A stretch of DNA of 64,000 nt, from the NCBI GenBank assembly GCA_016178785.1, contig JACOSO010000042.1, positions 93,067-157,066 on the forward strand. The letters run 5' to 3'. Each line of letters opens with the position of its first letter. The stretch's first letter is position 1. Position numbers and translations under genes: made by a program. The notes below the pieces were generated by a model. That model was not told the DNA's origin. It did not search any database and saw only the letters and a list, made by a program, of their open reading frames with translations. This document shows positions 7,503 to 16,877 of the stretch, in pieces. This DNA is from Bacteroidota bacterium. GTDB lineage: Bacteria; Bacteroidota; Bacteroidia; Cytophagales; Cyclobacteriaceae.

Positions 7503-7646
7503 ATGGACACGGTAGTTATTCTGCAGTTTTTCCGCGAGCTAGTTTTTATGACTGCTTCGGTGACTTGCGCTTATCTTTTAGTTGGTGGATTTATCTTTAT
7601 GCAAGAACGTCTCAAAAGATCCATCATTCAGTCGGCAAGAAATTGA
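7503..7646 (+). CDS. Small single-pass membrane peptide, 47 residues
   Basis: ATG at 7503 opens a 47-codon frame ending with TGA at 7644-7646. It starts 8 bases after the TerB-like stop codon. The middle of the peptide (about 12-33) is one hydrophobic segment, followed by a basic tail (QERLKRSIIQSARN), consistent with a single membrane helix with a cytoplasmic positive end. I do not recognise a family. Position right behind the TerB-like gene suggests it is the last gene of that operon. Confidence 0.45.
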   Translation: MDTVVILQFFRELVFMTASVTCAYLLVGGFIFMQERLKRSIIQSARN

Positions 7647-7788
7647 CTTATTGATATCTGATGGCTCAAAAAATTTCCCGCTTCGGGTGGTTGTCTGACT
7701 AGCCGACAGCGACCAGCTAATAAAAATGACCCCAAAAACCTATTGAGAAGCTGTCTTAGAACTTTAGCATGAAAATCAGCTCAAAAGA

Positions 7789-7817
7789 AAGAGACTGCCC
7801 TTTTGAGACAGCCTCTT
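7789..7817 (-). terminator. Intrinsic terminator after hpf
   Basis: Arms AAGAG-A-CTG and CAG-C-CTCTT pair around an 11-base loop with one mismatch. On the minus strand the hairpin is followed by TTTCTTTT, so it fits the end of the xerC-hpf transcript. The gap 7647-7788 shows no gene. Confidence 0.6.
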
Positions 7818-7841
7818 CTTGTATTTTGACTGTTAAAGAAA

Positions 7842-8144
7842 CTATACTCTTCCATCGCGCAATTTGGTTTTGAATTTCTTCAATTGTGCACGCAGTGCTT
7901 CAGTAGCCAAATCTGTTGCTTCCTCAAATGATTTTGCTTGTTCTTTAGCAAAGAGCTGATTGCCCGGTACCTTCAATTTTATTTCCACGGTCTTGTTTTC
8001 AATCCCTTCATTGTTCAGGCGAAGAAAAACCTCGCCATCTACCATCCGGTCGTAAAACGTTTCCAGCTTGTCAATCTTCTTCTGAATAAAGTCGATCAGT
8101 TTTACATCGGCATTGAAATGGATGGAGTGAACTTGCAGCTTCAT
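7842..8144 (-). CDS. hpf: Ribosome hibernation promoting factor, short form
   Basis: A 100-residue protein matching the HPF/YfiA beta-alpha-beta-beta-beta-alpha domain (MKLQVHSIHFNADVKL at the start, then DKLETFYDRMVDGEVFL). It lacks the C-terminal dimerisation domain of long HPF. It binds the 30S decoding site and inactivates ribosomes in stationary phase. It follows xerC by 37 bases on the same strand and has an intrinsic terminator after it. The rpsU-xerC-hpf order is common in Bacteroidota. Confidence 0.88.
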   Translation of the reverse strand: MKLQVHSIHFNADVKLIDFIQKKIDKLETFYDRMVDGEVFLRLNNEGIENKTVEIKLKVPGNQLFAKEQAKSFEEATDLATEALRAQLKKFKTKLRDGRV

Positions 8145-8181
8145 AGTTTTAAAAATTTAAAGTGAAACATATAGAATCCAA

Positions 8182-9057
8182 TTATGCTTTAGGGTGGGCC
8201 TGGTCAAAGACTTTCTTTAATTTTTCCATAGAGTTGTGAGTATACACTTGGGTTGCCGCTAAGCTCGCGTGGCCTAGTAAATCTTTCACCGCGTTTATCT
8301 CAGCTCCTTTGTTCAATAAATGAGTTGCATACGTGTGGCGAAGTACATGCGGGCTTTTCTTATCAACATTAGAGTCTTTCAGGTATTTTTTTACGATTCG
8401 GTTCACCAGCATTGGATAAAGGGGTTGACCATTTTCAGTCACGAAGAAAGTTTCATTTTTCTTTTCCACTTCTCGGTTGCGTGCTTTTCTATATCCTTCA
8501 ATCAGGTTAACGAGACTTTGCGTGAACGGGATTATGCGTTCTTTATTTCTTTTACCTAAAACTTTTAATGTGCGGTCTTTCAAATTTATTGAGTGATCTT
8601 TTAATCCTATCAATTCAGACAAGCGCATACCTGTGCCGTAAAGGAGCTCTAACACCAATTGATCGCGCGTTCCTTCAAAATCTGTTGTGAACTCAATTTG
8701 GTCAAGCACTTTCACCATATCAGCTTCTTGTACAAAATGTGGAAGCTTCTTCTTTGTCTTCAGCATTTTGACTTTTGTCATCGGGTCTTTGGTAATGACC
8801 TCTTGTCTTAGTAAGAATTTATAGTACGACCTGAGGCAAGCTATTTTCCGATTGACTGAAATAGCATCCATTTCATTTTCAACCAAGCTTACTATCCATG
8901 AGCGCACAAAAGCATGATTAGCTTCAGCACTTGGTGTGGCATCAAAATCTTTGTTAAGAAAATCCTGAAATTGTTGAAGGTCGGTTTGGTAGGCAAGAAT
9001 TGTTTTTGGGCTGTACCGCTTTTCGTATTGAAGATATTTCAGAAAGGAATCGCCCAT
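8182..9057 (-). CDS. xerC: Tyrosine recombinase XerC/XerD family
   Basis: A 291-residue site-specific recombinase. The N-terminal SAM-like core-binding domain (1-90) begins FLKYLQYEKRYSPKTI. All catalytic residues are visible: R145 (GTGMR), K169, H237-x2-R240, H263 (LLGH) and nucleophile Y272 (VYTH). It probably resolves chromosome dimers at dif. Its place between rpsU and hpf is a housekeeping context, against an integrase of a mobile element. XerC and XerD cannot be separated firmly by eye. It is downstream of rpsU but separated from it by a strong terminator. Confidence 0.88.
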   Translation of the reverse strand: MGDSFLKYLQYEKRYSPKTILAYQTDLQQFQDFLNKDFDATPSAEANHAFVRSWIVSLVENEMDAISVNRKIACLRSYYKFLLRQEVITKDPMTKVKMLKTKKKLPHFVQEADMVKVLDQIEFTTDFEGTRDQLVLELLYGTGMRLSELIGLKDHSINLKDRTLKVLGKRNKERIIPFTQSLVNLIEGYRKARNREVEKKNETFFVTENGQPLYPMLVNRIVKKYLKDSNVDKKSPHVLRHTYATHLLNKGAEINAVKDLLGHASLAATQVYTHNSMEKLKKVFDQAHPKA

Positions 9058-9091
9058 TTACTGCACTCATCCGCTTGCTCTTTCAAGTTAA

Positions 9092-9130
9092 TAAAAAATC
9101 CCTCGCCAGATGAAATCAAGCGAGGGATTT
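9092..9130 (-). terminator. Strong intrinsic terminator after rpsU
   Basis: Perfect 11-base arms AAATCCCTCGC (9096-9106) and GCGAGGGATTT (9120-9130) with a 13-base loop; on the minus strand the stem is followed by a T run (TTTTTTATT overlapping its end). It ends rpsU transcription 24 bases after the stop codon. Confidence 0.85.
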
Positions 9131-9153
9131 GTTGAAGAATTGTCTATCGAATG

Positions 9154-9348
9154 TTAATAATTATCCTGAGCGAACTTCTTCTGAATATAAGAAGCATGGA
9201 TAACTTCTTGTCTTCTGCTTACAGAAGGCTTCGTAAATGAAGTTCTTTCGCGCAATTCCTTCAAAACACCGGTCTTTTCAAACTTCTTCTTGAAGCGTTT
9301 AAGAGCCTTGTCAATCGATTCGTTTTCCTTAATGTTGATAATCAGCAT
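9154..9348 (-). CDS. rpsU: 30S ribosomal protein S21
   Basis: A 64-residue basic protein: MLIINIKENESIDKALKRFK, then KFEKTGVLKELRERTSFTKPS, the standard S21 sequence. It sits on the small subunit near the anti-Shine-Dalgarno region. It is the only gene between its own promoter (9368-9400) and terminator (9092-9130), so it is probably transcribed alone. The Tyr-ended C-terminus (KKFAQDNY) is slightly longer than the proteobacterial form. Confidence 0.95.
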   Translation of the reverse strand: MLIINIKENESIDKALKRFKKKFEKTGVLKELRERTSFTKPSVSRRQEVIHASYIQKKFAQDNY

Positions 9349-9367
9349 GTTTTAGCGATTAGGGCTG

Positions 9368-9400
9368 CAAATATAGCCTTTTGTCATTCAATTGTGCAAA
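9368..9400 (-). promoter_or_regulatory. Bacteroidota-type promoter of rpsU
   Basis: On the minus strand TTTG (9400-9397) and TATATTTG (9375-9368) are separated by 21 bases. The second is an exact TAnnTTTG box. The -33 box lies 3 bases from the stop codon of the acyl-CoA dehydrogenase gene. Confidence 0.65.
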
Positions 9401-9402
9401 TT

Positions 9403-10572
9403 TTACTTCAAAATAGCCCGCGAGATCACCAATTTTTGTATTTCAGAGGTTCCCTCACCTATAGTGCAAAGCTTTGCATCACGATAGAATTTTTCGACCG
9501 GGAAATCCTTGATGTATCCATAGCCTCCATAAATCTGAACAGCATCATTGGCAACTTCCACAGCAATTTCAGATGCATAGAGTTTTGCCATAGCCGACTC
9601 TTTACTCATAGGCTTATGCCTATTCTTCAGGTCAGCAGACTGATGGATCAATAATCTTGCAGCTTCAATTTTAGTGGCCATTTCAGCCAGCTTGAAAGAG
9701 ATTCCCTGAAAAGAAGAAATCGGTTTGTTGAACTGATGACGTTCTTTTGAGTATTGTAAAGCGGCCTCGTACGCACCTACCGCAATTCCTAGTCCCAGGG
9801 ATGCAATTGAAATTCTTCCGCCATCCAAAACCTTCAATGCTTGAACAAAACCATCACCTTCTTTACCAATCATTTGGTTCTTGTGTATACGGCAATCTGT
9901 AAAGATCATCTCAGCTGTTTCGCTGGCTCTCATTCCAAGTTTGTTCTCCTTTTTGCCCGCTGTAAACCCTGCAGTACCCCTTTCTACAATGAATGCTGTC
10001 ATTCCATGCGAATCACCAATCTCACCGGTACGGGCAATTACTACGGCTACATTTCCTGATTTTCCGTGAGTGATGAAATTCTTTGCACCATTAATCATAA
10101 AATAATCGCCATCCCTTTTCGCAACGGTTCTCATATTCCCCGCATCAGAACCAGTGTTAGGCTCGGTCAGTCCCCATGCTCCAATCCATTCGCCAGTAGC
10201 TAATTTGGGCAAGTATTTTTGCTTTTGTTCTTCACTTGCAAACTGAAGGATATGACCAGTACAAAGTGAATTGTGCGCAGCCATTGACAACCCGATTGAG
10301 CCATCAATTTTAGAAAGCTCAACGATTGCGGTTACATATTCGTGATAGCCAAAGCCCGCACCACCGTATTCTTCAGGTACGAGCACGCCCATCAAGCCCA
10401 AGCCGCCCATTTTTCTGAAAAGGTCAATTGGAAAATGCTGACTTTCGTCCCACTCCATCATCTTCGGCCGAATCTCCTTCGTTCCAAAATCGCGTATCAT
10501 CTGGGCAATCATTTTTTGATTTTCTGACAAATCAAAACTGATTTGTTCTTGGGTTTCAGTCATCACTTCCAT
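9403..10572 (-). CDS. Acyl-CoA dehydrogenase
   Basis: A flavoprotein of about 389 residues that oxidises acyl-CoA to trans-2-enoyl-CoA in fatty-acid or branched-chain amino-acid breakdown. Family signatures are ALTEPN-like [12 protein letters not shown] (substrate/FAD loop), the [21 protein letters not shown] segment and the C-terminal [15 protein letters not shown], whose first Glu is the usual catalytic base. I chose ATG 10572, the first after the promoter; ATG 10563 is also possible. Chain-length specificity cannot be read. The gene is divergent from ugd and has its own promoter. Confidence 0.92.
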   Translation of the reverse strand: MEVMTETQEQISFDLSENQKMIAQMIRDFGTKEIRPKMMEWDESQHFPIDLFRKMGGLGLMGVLVPEEYGGAGFGYHEYVTAIVELSKIDGSIGLSMAAHNSLCTGHILQFASEEQKQKYLPKLATGEWIGAWGLTEPNTGSDAGNMRTVAKRDGDYFMINGAKNFITHGKSGNVAVVIARTGEIGDSHGMTAFIVERGTAGFTAGKKENKLGMRASETAEMIFTDCRIHKNQMIGKEGDGFVQALKVLDGGRISIASLGLGIAVGAYEAALQYSKERHQFNKPISSFQGISFKLAEMATKIEAARLLIHQSADLKNRHKPMSKESAMAKLYASEIAVEVANDAVQIYGGYGYIKDFPVEKFYRDAKLCTIGEGTSEIQKLVISRAILK

Positions 10573-10595
10573 AAATAAAGTTTGTTTTGAGGCGT

Positions 10596-10627
10596 CAAAA
10601 GTAGGTCTCTTTTTACAAATCGCCAAA
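10596..10627 (-). promoter_or_regulatory. Promoter of the acyl-CoA dehydrogenase gene
   Basis: TTTG (10627-10624), 20 bases, then TACTTTTG (10603-10596) on the minus strand: an exact Bacteroidota -33/-7 pair, about 24 bases before the chosen start codon. Confidence 0.65.
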
Positions 10628-10662
10628 CGACTGTTAGTTTGTATTAGGATAAACTACAATAA

Positions 10663-10695
10663 TTGGAATAGAAACGGCTAAAACGGCTATTTTTG
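10663..10695 (+). promoter_or_regulatory. Promoter of the ugd operon
   Basis: TTG (10663-10665) and the exact -7 box TATTTTTG (10688-10695) with a 22-base spacer, slightly long. The ATG of ugd is 20 bases after the box. Confidence 0.5.
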
Positions 10696-10714
10696 CCGAC
10701 TTTATATTTTCATT

Positions 10715-12028
10715 ATGAATATTGCTGTAGTCGGAACAGGGTACGTAGGACTTGTGACTGGTACTTGCTTTGCCGAAACCGGAAACAAAGTGACTTGCAT
10801 CGATATCGACCGCGAAAAAGTTGATAAACTTAAGCGAGGCGAGATTACCATTTACGAGCCTGGGCTTGAAATTTTGTTCGAACGGAATATCCGTCAAGGA
10901 AGGCTTTCGTTCACTACGAATCTCGAAGAAGGAATCGCTGGAGCAAAAATTATTTTTCTTGCTTTACCTACACCTCCGGGCGAAGATGGGTCTGCTGATT
11001 TGAAATATGTTCTTGGCGTTGCCCAATCTCTTGGGCCTTTGCTCAAAGATTATTGCGTGGTTGTTGATAAAAGCACCGTGCCGGTAGGAACTGCCGAAAA
11101 GGTAAGAGAAAAAATTTCAGCGAATGCAAAAGTAGAATTTGATGTCGTCTCAAATCCTGAATTCCTTCGCGAGGGTGTGGCAGTAGATGATTTTATGAAA
11201 CCGGAACGAGTAGTGGTTGGCACATCGTCAGACAGGGCAAAGAAAATCATGGAGACTTTGTTTTCTCCGTTTGTTCGTCAAGGCAATCCAATCATTTTTA
11301 TGGATGAACGCTCAGCTGAACTGACAAAATACGCAGCCAATTCATTCCTTGCTACCAAGATTACTTTCATGAATGAGATTGCCAATCTGTGCGAAAGGTT
11401 AGGAGCAGATGTTGATTCGGTACGCAGAGGCATTGGCACCGACAGCCGCATCGGAAAAAGATTTTTGTTTCCAGGCATAGGCTATGGTGGAAGTTGTTTC
11501 CCAAAAGATGTACAGGCATTAGCCAAATCATCTGATGACGCCAACTACGATTTCAAAATTCTGGATGCTGTGATGGAAGTCAACTATTCTCAAAAAACGA
11601 AAATGATTCCCATCATCAAAGATCACTTCAAAAACAATCTGAAAGGAAAAACTATTACTGTATGGGGGCTCTCGTTCAAACCACACACCGATGATATTCG
11701 AGAAGCTCCAGCGCTAGAAAATATCACAGAATTATTGAACGCTGGTGTAATTGTGAAAGCGCATGACCCTGAAGCGATGAGCAACGTTAAGAAAATCTTG
11801 GGTGACAAAATTCAATATTTCGAAGATCCATACGATTCAGTTCAAGGTGCAGATGGGATTCTTATTGCTACTGAGTGGCCCGAATTCCGCACACCCGATT
11901 TTGAAAGGGTCTCATCACTGCTGAATAGCAAAGTGATTTTTGATGGGCGCAATTTGTATGACCTCAATCAAATGAAAGAATTGGGCTTTACTTATTTTAG
12001 TATCGGCAGACAAACCATTTATGGATAA
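10715..12028 (+). CDS. ugd: UDP-glucose 6-dehydrogenase
   Basis: A 437-residue enzyme that makes UDP-glucuronate from UDP-glucose with two NAD+. The N-terminal Rossmann motif is VGTGYVGL (about 5-12). The catalytic Cys is in [12 protein letters not shown] near residue 260, and SNPEFLREG near 145 is another family signature. The next gene overlaps by 8 bases and encodes the enzyme that uses its product. Together they make UDP-xylose for surface polysaccharide or lipid modification. No glycosyltransferase is adjacent. Confidence 0.95.
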   Translation: MNIAVVGTGYVGLVTGTCFAETGNKVTCIDIDREKVDKLKRGEITIYEPGLEILFERNIRQGRLSFTTNLEEGIAGAKIIFLALPTPPGEDGSADLKYVLGVAQSLGPLLKDYCVVVDKSTVPVGTAEKVREKISANAKVEFDVVSNPEFLREGVAVDDFMKPERVVVGTSSDRAKKIMETLFSPFVRQGNPIIFMDERSAELTKYAANSFLATKITFMNEIANLCERLGADVDSVRRGIGTDSRIGKRFLFPGIGYGGSCFPKDVQALAKSSDDANYDFKILDAVMEVNYSQKTKMIPIIKDHFKNNLKGKTITVWGLSFKPHTDDIREAPALENITELLNAGVIVKAHDPEAMSNVKKILGDKIQYFEDPYDSVQGADGILIATEWPEFRTPDFERVSSLLNSKVIFDGRNLYDLNQMKELGFTYFSIGRQTIYG

Positions 12029-13010
12029 GAAAAGAATTTTAATTACCGGAGGTGCGGGCTTTCTCGGCTCACACTTGTGCGATCGGTTTATTAAAGAAGG
12101 CTTTCATTTGATTGCAATGGACAACCTCATCACCGGTGACCTTCGCAACATTGAGCATCTTTTCAAACTGAAAGAATTTGAATTCTACAATCACGATGTG
12201 TCGAAGTTTGTTCATGTGCCTGGCGAACTTCATTACATTCTGCATTTTGCTTCGCCAGCCAGCCCGATTGATTATTTAAAAATCCCAATCCAAACGCTGA
12301 AAGTTGGATCTCTGGGCATTCACAATTTGTTGGGGCTTGCCAGGGCTAAGAATGCAAGGATCATGATTGCATCCACTTCTGAAGTGTATGGTGATCCAAC
12401 GGTACATCCTCAGCCGGAAGAATATTATGGCAACGTGAATTCAGTTGGTCCTCGCGGTGTGTATGATGAAGCCAAGCGTTTTCAAGAGGCTATGACGATG
12501 GCGTATCATACCTATCACAAATTGGATACACGCATTGTAAGAATATTTAACACATACGGCCCACGGATGAGGCTGAATGACGGACGTGTTTTGCCCGCAT
12601 TCATTGGTCAGGCACTGCGTGGAGAAGACCTTACCATTTTTGGTGATGGCTCTCAGACACGTTCGTTTTGTTATGTCGATGATCTGGTGGAAGGGATTTA
12701 CAGGTTGTTAATAAGCGATTATATTTTGCCGATGAACATAGGCAATCCTTCTGAAATCACGATCAAAGAATTTGCAGAGGAGATTATCAAGCTCACAGGC
12801 ACGACCCAAAAAATTGTTTACCAGCCACTTCCCAAAGACGACCCTAAACAACGTCAGCCTGATATCACAAAGGCAAAACAGATTTTAAAATGGGAACCGA
12901 AAGTATCGCGTGCTGAGGGGTTAAAAATTACTTATGAGTTCTTCAAATCATTGCCCAAAGAAGTTCTCTATCACCGAGATCATAAAAACTTTGAAGGATT
13001 TATTCGGTAA
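12021..13010 (+). CDS. UDP-glucuronate decarboxylase (UDP-xylose synthase)
   Basis: A 329-residue extended SDR. Visible are GGAGFLGSH (NAD loop, residues 10-18), the catalytic Y-x3-K in GVYDEAKR (about 151), and the [20 protein letters not shown] segment that marks the UXS group within the family. It decarboxylates UDP-glucuronate to UDP-xylose. It overlaps ugd by 8 bases, so the substrate-making and -using enzymes are coupled. Another nucleotide-sugar epimerase activity is possible but less likely. Confidence 0.85.
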   Translation: MDKKRILITGGAGFLGSHLCDRFIKEGFHLIAMDNLITGDLRNIEHLFKLKEFEFYNHDVSKFVHVPGELHYILHFASPASPIDYLKIPIQTLKVGSLGIHNLLGLARAKNARIMIASTSEVYGDPTVHPQPEEYYGNVNSVGPRGVYDEAKRFQEAMTMAYHTYHKLDTRIVRIFNTYGPRMRLNDGRVLPAFIGQALRGEDLTIFGDGSQTRSFCYVDDLVEGIYRLLISDYILPMNIGNPSEITIKEFAEEIIKLTGTTQKIVYQPLPKDDPKQRQPDITKAKQILKWEPKVSRAEGLKITYEFFKSLPKEVLYHRDHKNFEGFIR

Positions 13011-13017
13011 TAATTTT

Positions 13018-14184
13018 TTAAAAACTTTCGGTAGATCCTCCTCCGCCAAATTCACCATCGCCAGGTGCATCTTTTATTGATGAAGACGCCTGGTTTCCTC
13101 CGAGTGTTTGAGAGATGATAAATGCCTGCACATTTGTGCTCGCCCATTTTTCTGACAAGAGATTTTCACGCGTAAATCCGTTGATCATCTCTTTCAAATA
13201 ATTCATCAAGGCCATCGCGAATGCAAAGACAATAATTCCCGCGATGGTGAGCGTAATTTCAGGAGGACCAAGACTGTAATAGTACTTGAAAGTGAAAGCA
13301 GAAAAAGCTAAAACAAATAAACTTACCCTGATCAAAACGATGTCTTTCTTTTTGATTCCGAAATACAAGTAGAGGCAAGGAATGAGGCTGGTGAGCAAGT
13401 AGAAGAGAATTGCAAAAGGAATATCACCTCCCGGTTCAATCTGTAAGTTCAGCAGGTTTACACTTAGCTCTCGCACTACGAAATAATTTCCCCCGCAATA
13501 AATCAGCAGAAGAAACAATGACTCTGCAACAATTAAGTTATTAGTCCAGACGCGGAGCTCTTTCTTTTGCTTCAACATTCTTGCATAGAGAAAGGCCGTG
13601 GTAAATACTAAAATGAATGCAAACGGAATCAGTTGCTGCATTATCCCGCCAAGGTTATGCAAATGATAAAACAAAGCGTAAGCAAATGAACCTATGGCTG
13701 CAATTGTTGTCAAAAAATCTAAATAACGAATGCCAGCAAATGAAAATACAATTATACATGTCCAAACAATAGTCCCGACACTATTAAAATCTGATAATCC
13801 AGAAACACCTCCGATAATAAATCCACAAGCATGGTACATGACCGCCTCTGTTACCCCTGATTTGAAATGGTCGTTTTTCAAAAATGCTTTCTCCAGCACA
13901 ACGAAAGAAATAATCCCATAAACAATAGCGCCAATGCTAAGAAATACAACTCCAGCCTCTGCAAACATTAATCCAAGCAAACCGCTTGCTCCAGAAAGAG
14001 CGATGGCTGCGGCAACAAACAGGAGCAGCCTGATCATTAGGTTAGGATGATAAAAAGCTACCTTATTTGCTTCACTAATTGCGCCAAATTGTTCTTTTGA
14101 AATCAATGTACCCTTCAGCCAACGCTTGGTTTCCTTGATCACCTCAAGTTTATAAAGAGAATCCTCGTTGTAGGCACTTTTCAT
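13018..14184 (-). CDS. Polytopic membrane protein, second of a DUF2157-type pair
   Basis: About 388 residues with a soluble N-terminal segment (ETKRWLKGTLISKEQFGAI) then many membrane helices and a glycine-rich tail (GDGEFGGGGSTESF). The start at 14184 overlaps the stop of the upstream gene in an ATGA, so the pair is translationally coupled. The N-terminal GTLISKEQF pattern echoes the GLITQDQFNKI of its partner, suggesting that both are DUF2157-type proteins. Function is unknown. It converges on the UXS gene with only 7 bases between stops. Confidence 0.65.
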   Translation of the reverse strand: MKSAYNEDSLYKLEVIKETKRWLKGTLISKEQFGAISEANKVAFYHPNLMIRLLLFVAAAIALSGASGLLGLMFAEAGVVFLSIGAIVYGIISFVVLEKAFLKNDHFKSGVTEAVMYHACGFIIGGVSGLSDFNSVGTIVWTCIIVFSFAGIRYLDFLTTIAAIGSFAYALFYHLHNLGGIMQQLIPFAFILVFTTAFLYARMLKQKKELRVWTNNLIVAESLFLLLIYCGGNYFVVRELSVNLLNLQIEPGGDIPFAILFYLLTSLIPCLYLYFGIKKKDIVLIRVSLFVLAFSAFTFKYYYSLGPPEITLTIAGIIVFAFAMALMNYLKEMINGFTRENLLSEKWASTNVQAFIISQTLGGNQASSSIKDAPGDGEFGGGGSTESF

Positions 14185-15152
14185 GAGGGCTGACGAAAAT
14201 AGCTTTTGAATTTGATAATGAAGAAAACAAAGCCTCCACACGAAAGGATTGAATAATAAAACCACAGTATTCCCTCACCGCGAAAAATATGAAGCGTTTC
14301 AGCCAGGAAGTATGTAGTGCCAATATAGGCGGCCAGAAATGCGTAAAGCAAAAGCAAAAATGATTGACTGATTCGCGCTGCGAAATAAGAAAAAGCACAA
14401 CCCGAATAAATCAACAGCAAATAAATTCCATAGATATGATCATCGATAAACAATCCGGTAATTGATGCACAGAAAAACAGCAGGAAACCAAAGTTGAGAT
14501 AAGTGAACGTAAAATGTTTTTTAATCTCCCTTCTGTGGAGCAATAGTCCTGATAAAGACAATACTGCGCCAAGCACAATTGCTGTAACGTGAAGATGGGA
14601 CTGTGAAAAAAAACTGCCGCTGTACCATTTGACAGGCGAAACACTAATTCCCCAAAAAGAAACAAACGAAGTTATGGCCAGCGATAAAATTCCCGCATGG
14701 TCATAGCGATATGCCAAATAAAAAAATAGCATGGCGGTAACTATTGTGCTCGTACTTAGGTTATCGTCAAGAATTGCGTACTGAAACTGGAGATAGCCCT
14801 GTATTGAAACAAACAACAAACTTCCTAGCAACAAGACATAGTCGAAATAAGGGGTTAACTGCTCTACTGAATTATGAGAATAGGGTTGACTATTCTTATA
14901 GACGTACCAAAAACAAATGATCATTACTATTGTTAGCACGATAATGGCTATGATGTGGCCCAGCTCTCCAATGTTTTTGTAAATGAGAATTCCTGCGCCT
15001 GCTGTAAAAAGCATCACGCCCAGGTAGAGCAATGTCCTTAGCTCATAAAAAACAGAAAGAATTTTGCCGGAAACGATCGGCTCGATCTTGTTAAACTGAT
15101 CTTGTGTGATCAATCCTTTGGTGAAAAGTTCTTCAGGTAGATTTTTTAACAC
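14181..15152 (-). CDS. DUF2157-type membrane protein
   Basis: A 323-residue protein: a short soluble head with GLITQDQFNKIEPIVSGKI (about 13-31), then about eight to ten membrane helices. The head plus polytopic body is the DUF2157 layout, a family without known function. It ends in an ATGA overlap with the next membrane protein. The two probably form one complex. Upstream, 29 bases away, is the DUF885 peptidase gene start region's end on the same strand. Confidence 0.7.
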   Translation of the reverse strand: MLKNLPEELFTKGLITQDQFNKIEPIVSGKILSVFYELRTLLYLGVMLFTAGAGILIYKNIGELGHIIAIIVLTIVMIICFWYVYKNSQPYSHNSVEQLTPYFDYVLLLGSLLFVSIQGYLQFQYAILDDNLSTSTIVTAMLFFYLAYRYDHAGILSLAITSFVSFWGISVSPVKWYSGSFFSQSHLHVTAIVLGAVLSLSGLLLHRREIKKHFTFTYLNFGFLLFFCASITGLFIDDHIYGIYLLLIYSGCAFSYFAARISQSFLLLLYAFLAAYIGTTYFLAETLHIFRGEGILWFYYSILSCGGFVFFIIKFKSYFRQPS

Positions 15153-15181
15153 TAATTTTTTTTCTGTTAATCACGTTGGAT

Positions 15182-16873
15182 TCAATAGCCAAATCTCCAG
15201 TTCGTTTTGAAATCTCTTGTCAGGTTCTGATTCGTAATAAGCGCACGAACCATTTCAACTGATATCGGCCCGTTTTGTAAAATAGTGTCATGAAAATCTT
15301 TTTCTTTCATTTTGCCTGAAGTCACGAGCTCCGTTCTTAGTGCGTAAAATTCTTTTGCACCTATCATGTAAGCCAATTGATATAACGGGCCATAACCACC
15401 TGTAAATGATCTGCGCACCTCTGCAGTGGCATTTGCTCGTTCATGGCCAACCTTGTCGACTAAAAAATCGATGCACTGTTGTGGTGTCCAGACATTCATG
15501 TGATAGTTAAGTGAGAAAATGATTCGCGCGCAGCGATGCATCCGCCAGAATAGCATACCAACTCTATTTTCTGGTGACTTTTGAAAATTCTTTTCCCACA
15601 AAATCATTTCCCAATAAAGCGCCCAGCCTTCCATCCAAAACGGAGTATAGAAAAATTCTCTTTGCGTATTGTAACGGTCAATCATAAAACCTTGCAAGTG
15701 ATGGCCGGGGATCAGTTCATGAAAAACGGTAGCGCGCGAGAAATGTTTGTTGTTGCCTCGAAGGCTCATCATCTTGTCTTCGTGCGACATTTCTGGCATG
15801 GGGAATGCAATCTGAATTCTTTCTCCGCCTAAAAAGAACGGGCTGAAGCGTTGCTGTTGGGCATTGAGCATAGTCATGTACCAATCTTCTTTAGCCAAAT
15901 CGGGTACGGTGACTAAGTCATTTTTTTGCAGATAGTCAATCGCTTCATTGGCCAGAAAATTTACAAGTTCAGGTTGCTTGCCGGGCTCAACATGATCATT
16001 TTTAGTTTTTTCAAGAGCTTGCTTCCAATCATTGCCGAAACCCATTTCCTGTGATGCCTTCAACATTTCTTTTTCGCACCACGCAAATTCTTTGTTGGCC
16101 ACATCGATCAGTTCTTCGGGTGTATAGGAAATAAATTCAGATTGAAGACTTTTGATGATCTCGTCTTTTCCAATAGGGTTGCCTATGATCCCACTTCCAT
16201 CATCTTTTCCGGCAGCTTTCCACGTCTTCAAAAAACGAACGTATTGGCTAAATGCTGAATCCAATTCGGTATGAGGTGCGCTCATCCACCAGCTAAACTG
16301 AGGATCAAATCCATTATAGAATGAAAACAGCTCGTTCAAAGCTTTTCTATAATCTTGCGCTGCAGCAACAGCTTTCTTAGAAATCTTTTCAGAATACTTT
16401 GGTTGCTTCTCGATTTCCTTTTGGTTGGCTAGCACGTCTTTTCTAAGGTCATTGAAAATCTTTGCAGTCTGTTCCCCGTTTAGCTGGGCACCTTTTCTGC
16501 GTTGCTCAACCAAAGGCATAATTTTATTTGCAAAGGGAATGGCTGCCTGCACCTGGTCAAATTCATTTTTGGCCTGCTGAAGTGAGTTTATATCTTTCTC
16601 AATCCTGGTTCGAAGCAAAACATAATCTACTTTGCCGTCTTGTCCCATTTTTTCGAATGGAATGATTTTCAGCTTCTTCAGCCAGTCATTATAAAACTGG
16701 TTGAAGCGCGTATAATATTCATTTGATTCTTTTATCACATATTTTCGAGATAAACTTCCAATATCTGCCTGGTACTCGGAAATGTAGTCGCGCATTTCGC
16801 TACGACCAGTGAATTGCTGAGCAGAGATGAGCAAAGGCGCAAAGCCAAAGAGGATGCAAATGAATTTTTTCAT
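15182..16873 (-). CDS. Exported DUF885-family metallopeptidase-like protein
   Basis: A 563-residue protein with a signal peptide (cleavage after ISAQ, residue 19). The C-terminal half contains FHELIPGHHLQGFM, a HExxxHH-type zinc motif characteristic of DUF885 proteins, then WMEGWALYWE, whose Glu is the likely third ligand. Members act as carboxypeptidase-like enzymes on small peptides. It follows the M20 dipeptidase gene by 4 bases, so the two form a peptide-degradation operon. Substrate is unknown. Confidence 0.82.
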   Translation of the reverse strand: MKKFICILFGFAPLLISAQQFTGRSEMRDYISEYQADIGSLSRKYVIKESNEYYTRFNQFYNDWLKKLKIIPFEKMGQDGKVDYVLLRTRIEKDINSLQQAKNEFDQVQAAIPFANKIMPLVEQRRKGAQLNGEQTAKIFNDLRKDVLANQKEIEKQPKYSEKISKKAVAAAQDYRKALNELFSFYNGFDPQFSWWMSAPHTELDSAFSQYVRFLKTWKAAGKDDGSGIIGNPIGKDEIIKSLQSEFISYTPEELIDVANKEFAWCEKEMLKASQEMGFGNDWKQALEKTKNDHVEPGKQPELVNFLANEAIDYLQKNDLVTVPDLAKEDWYMTMLNAQQQRFSPFFLGGERIQIAFPMPEMSHEDKMMSLRGNNKHFSRATVFHELIPGHHLQGFMIDRYNTQREFFYTPFWMEGWALYWEMILWEKNFQKSPENRVGMLFWRMHRCARIIFSLNYHMNVWTPQQCIDFLVDKVGHERANATAEVRRSFTGGYGPLYQLAYMIGAKEFYALRTELVTSGKMKEKDFHDTILQNGPISVEMVRALITNQNLTRDFKTNWRFGY

Positions 16874-16877
16874 CGTC

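Noticed and set aside
7745..7820. IS-like end sequence (GAGGCTGTCTCAAAA-type) in the gap before hpf
   Set aside because: It resembles some IS ends, but no transposase or target duplication is present, and the hairpin with a T run explains it as the hpf terminator.
8182..9057. The tyrosine recombinase as a mobile-element integrase
   Set aside because: It lies between rpsU and hpf, a conserved housekeeping position, and no att site or element genes are near.
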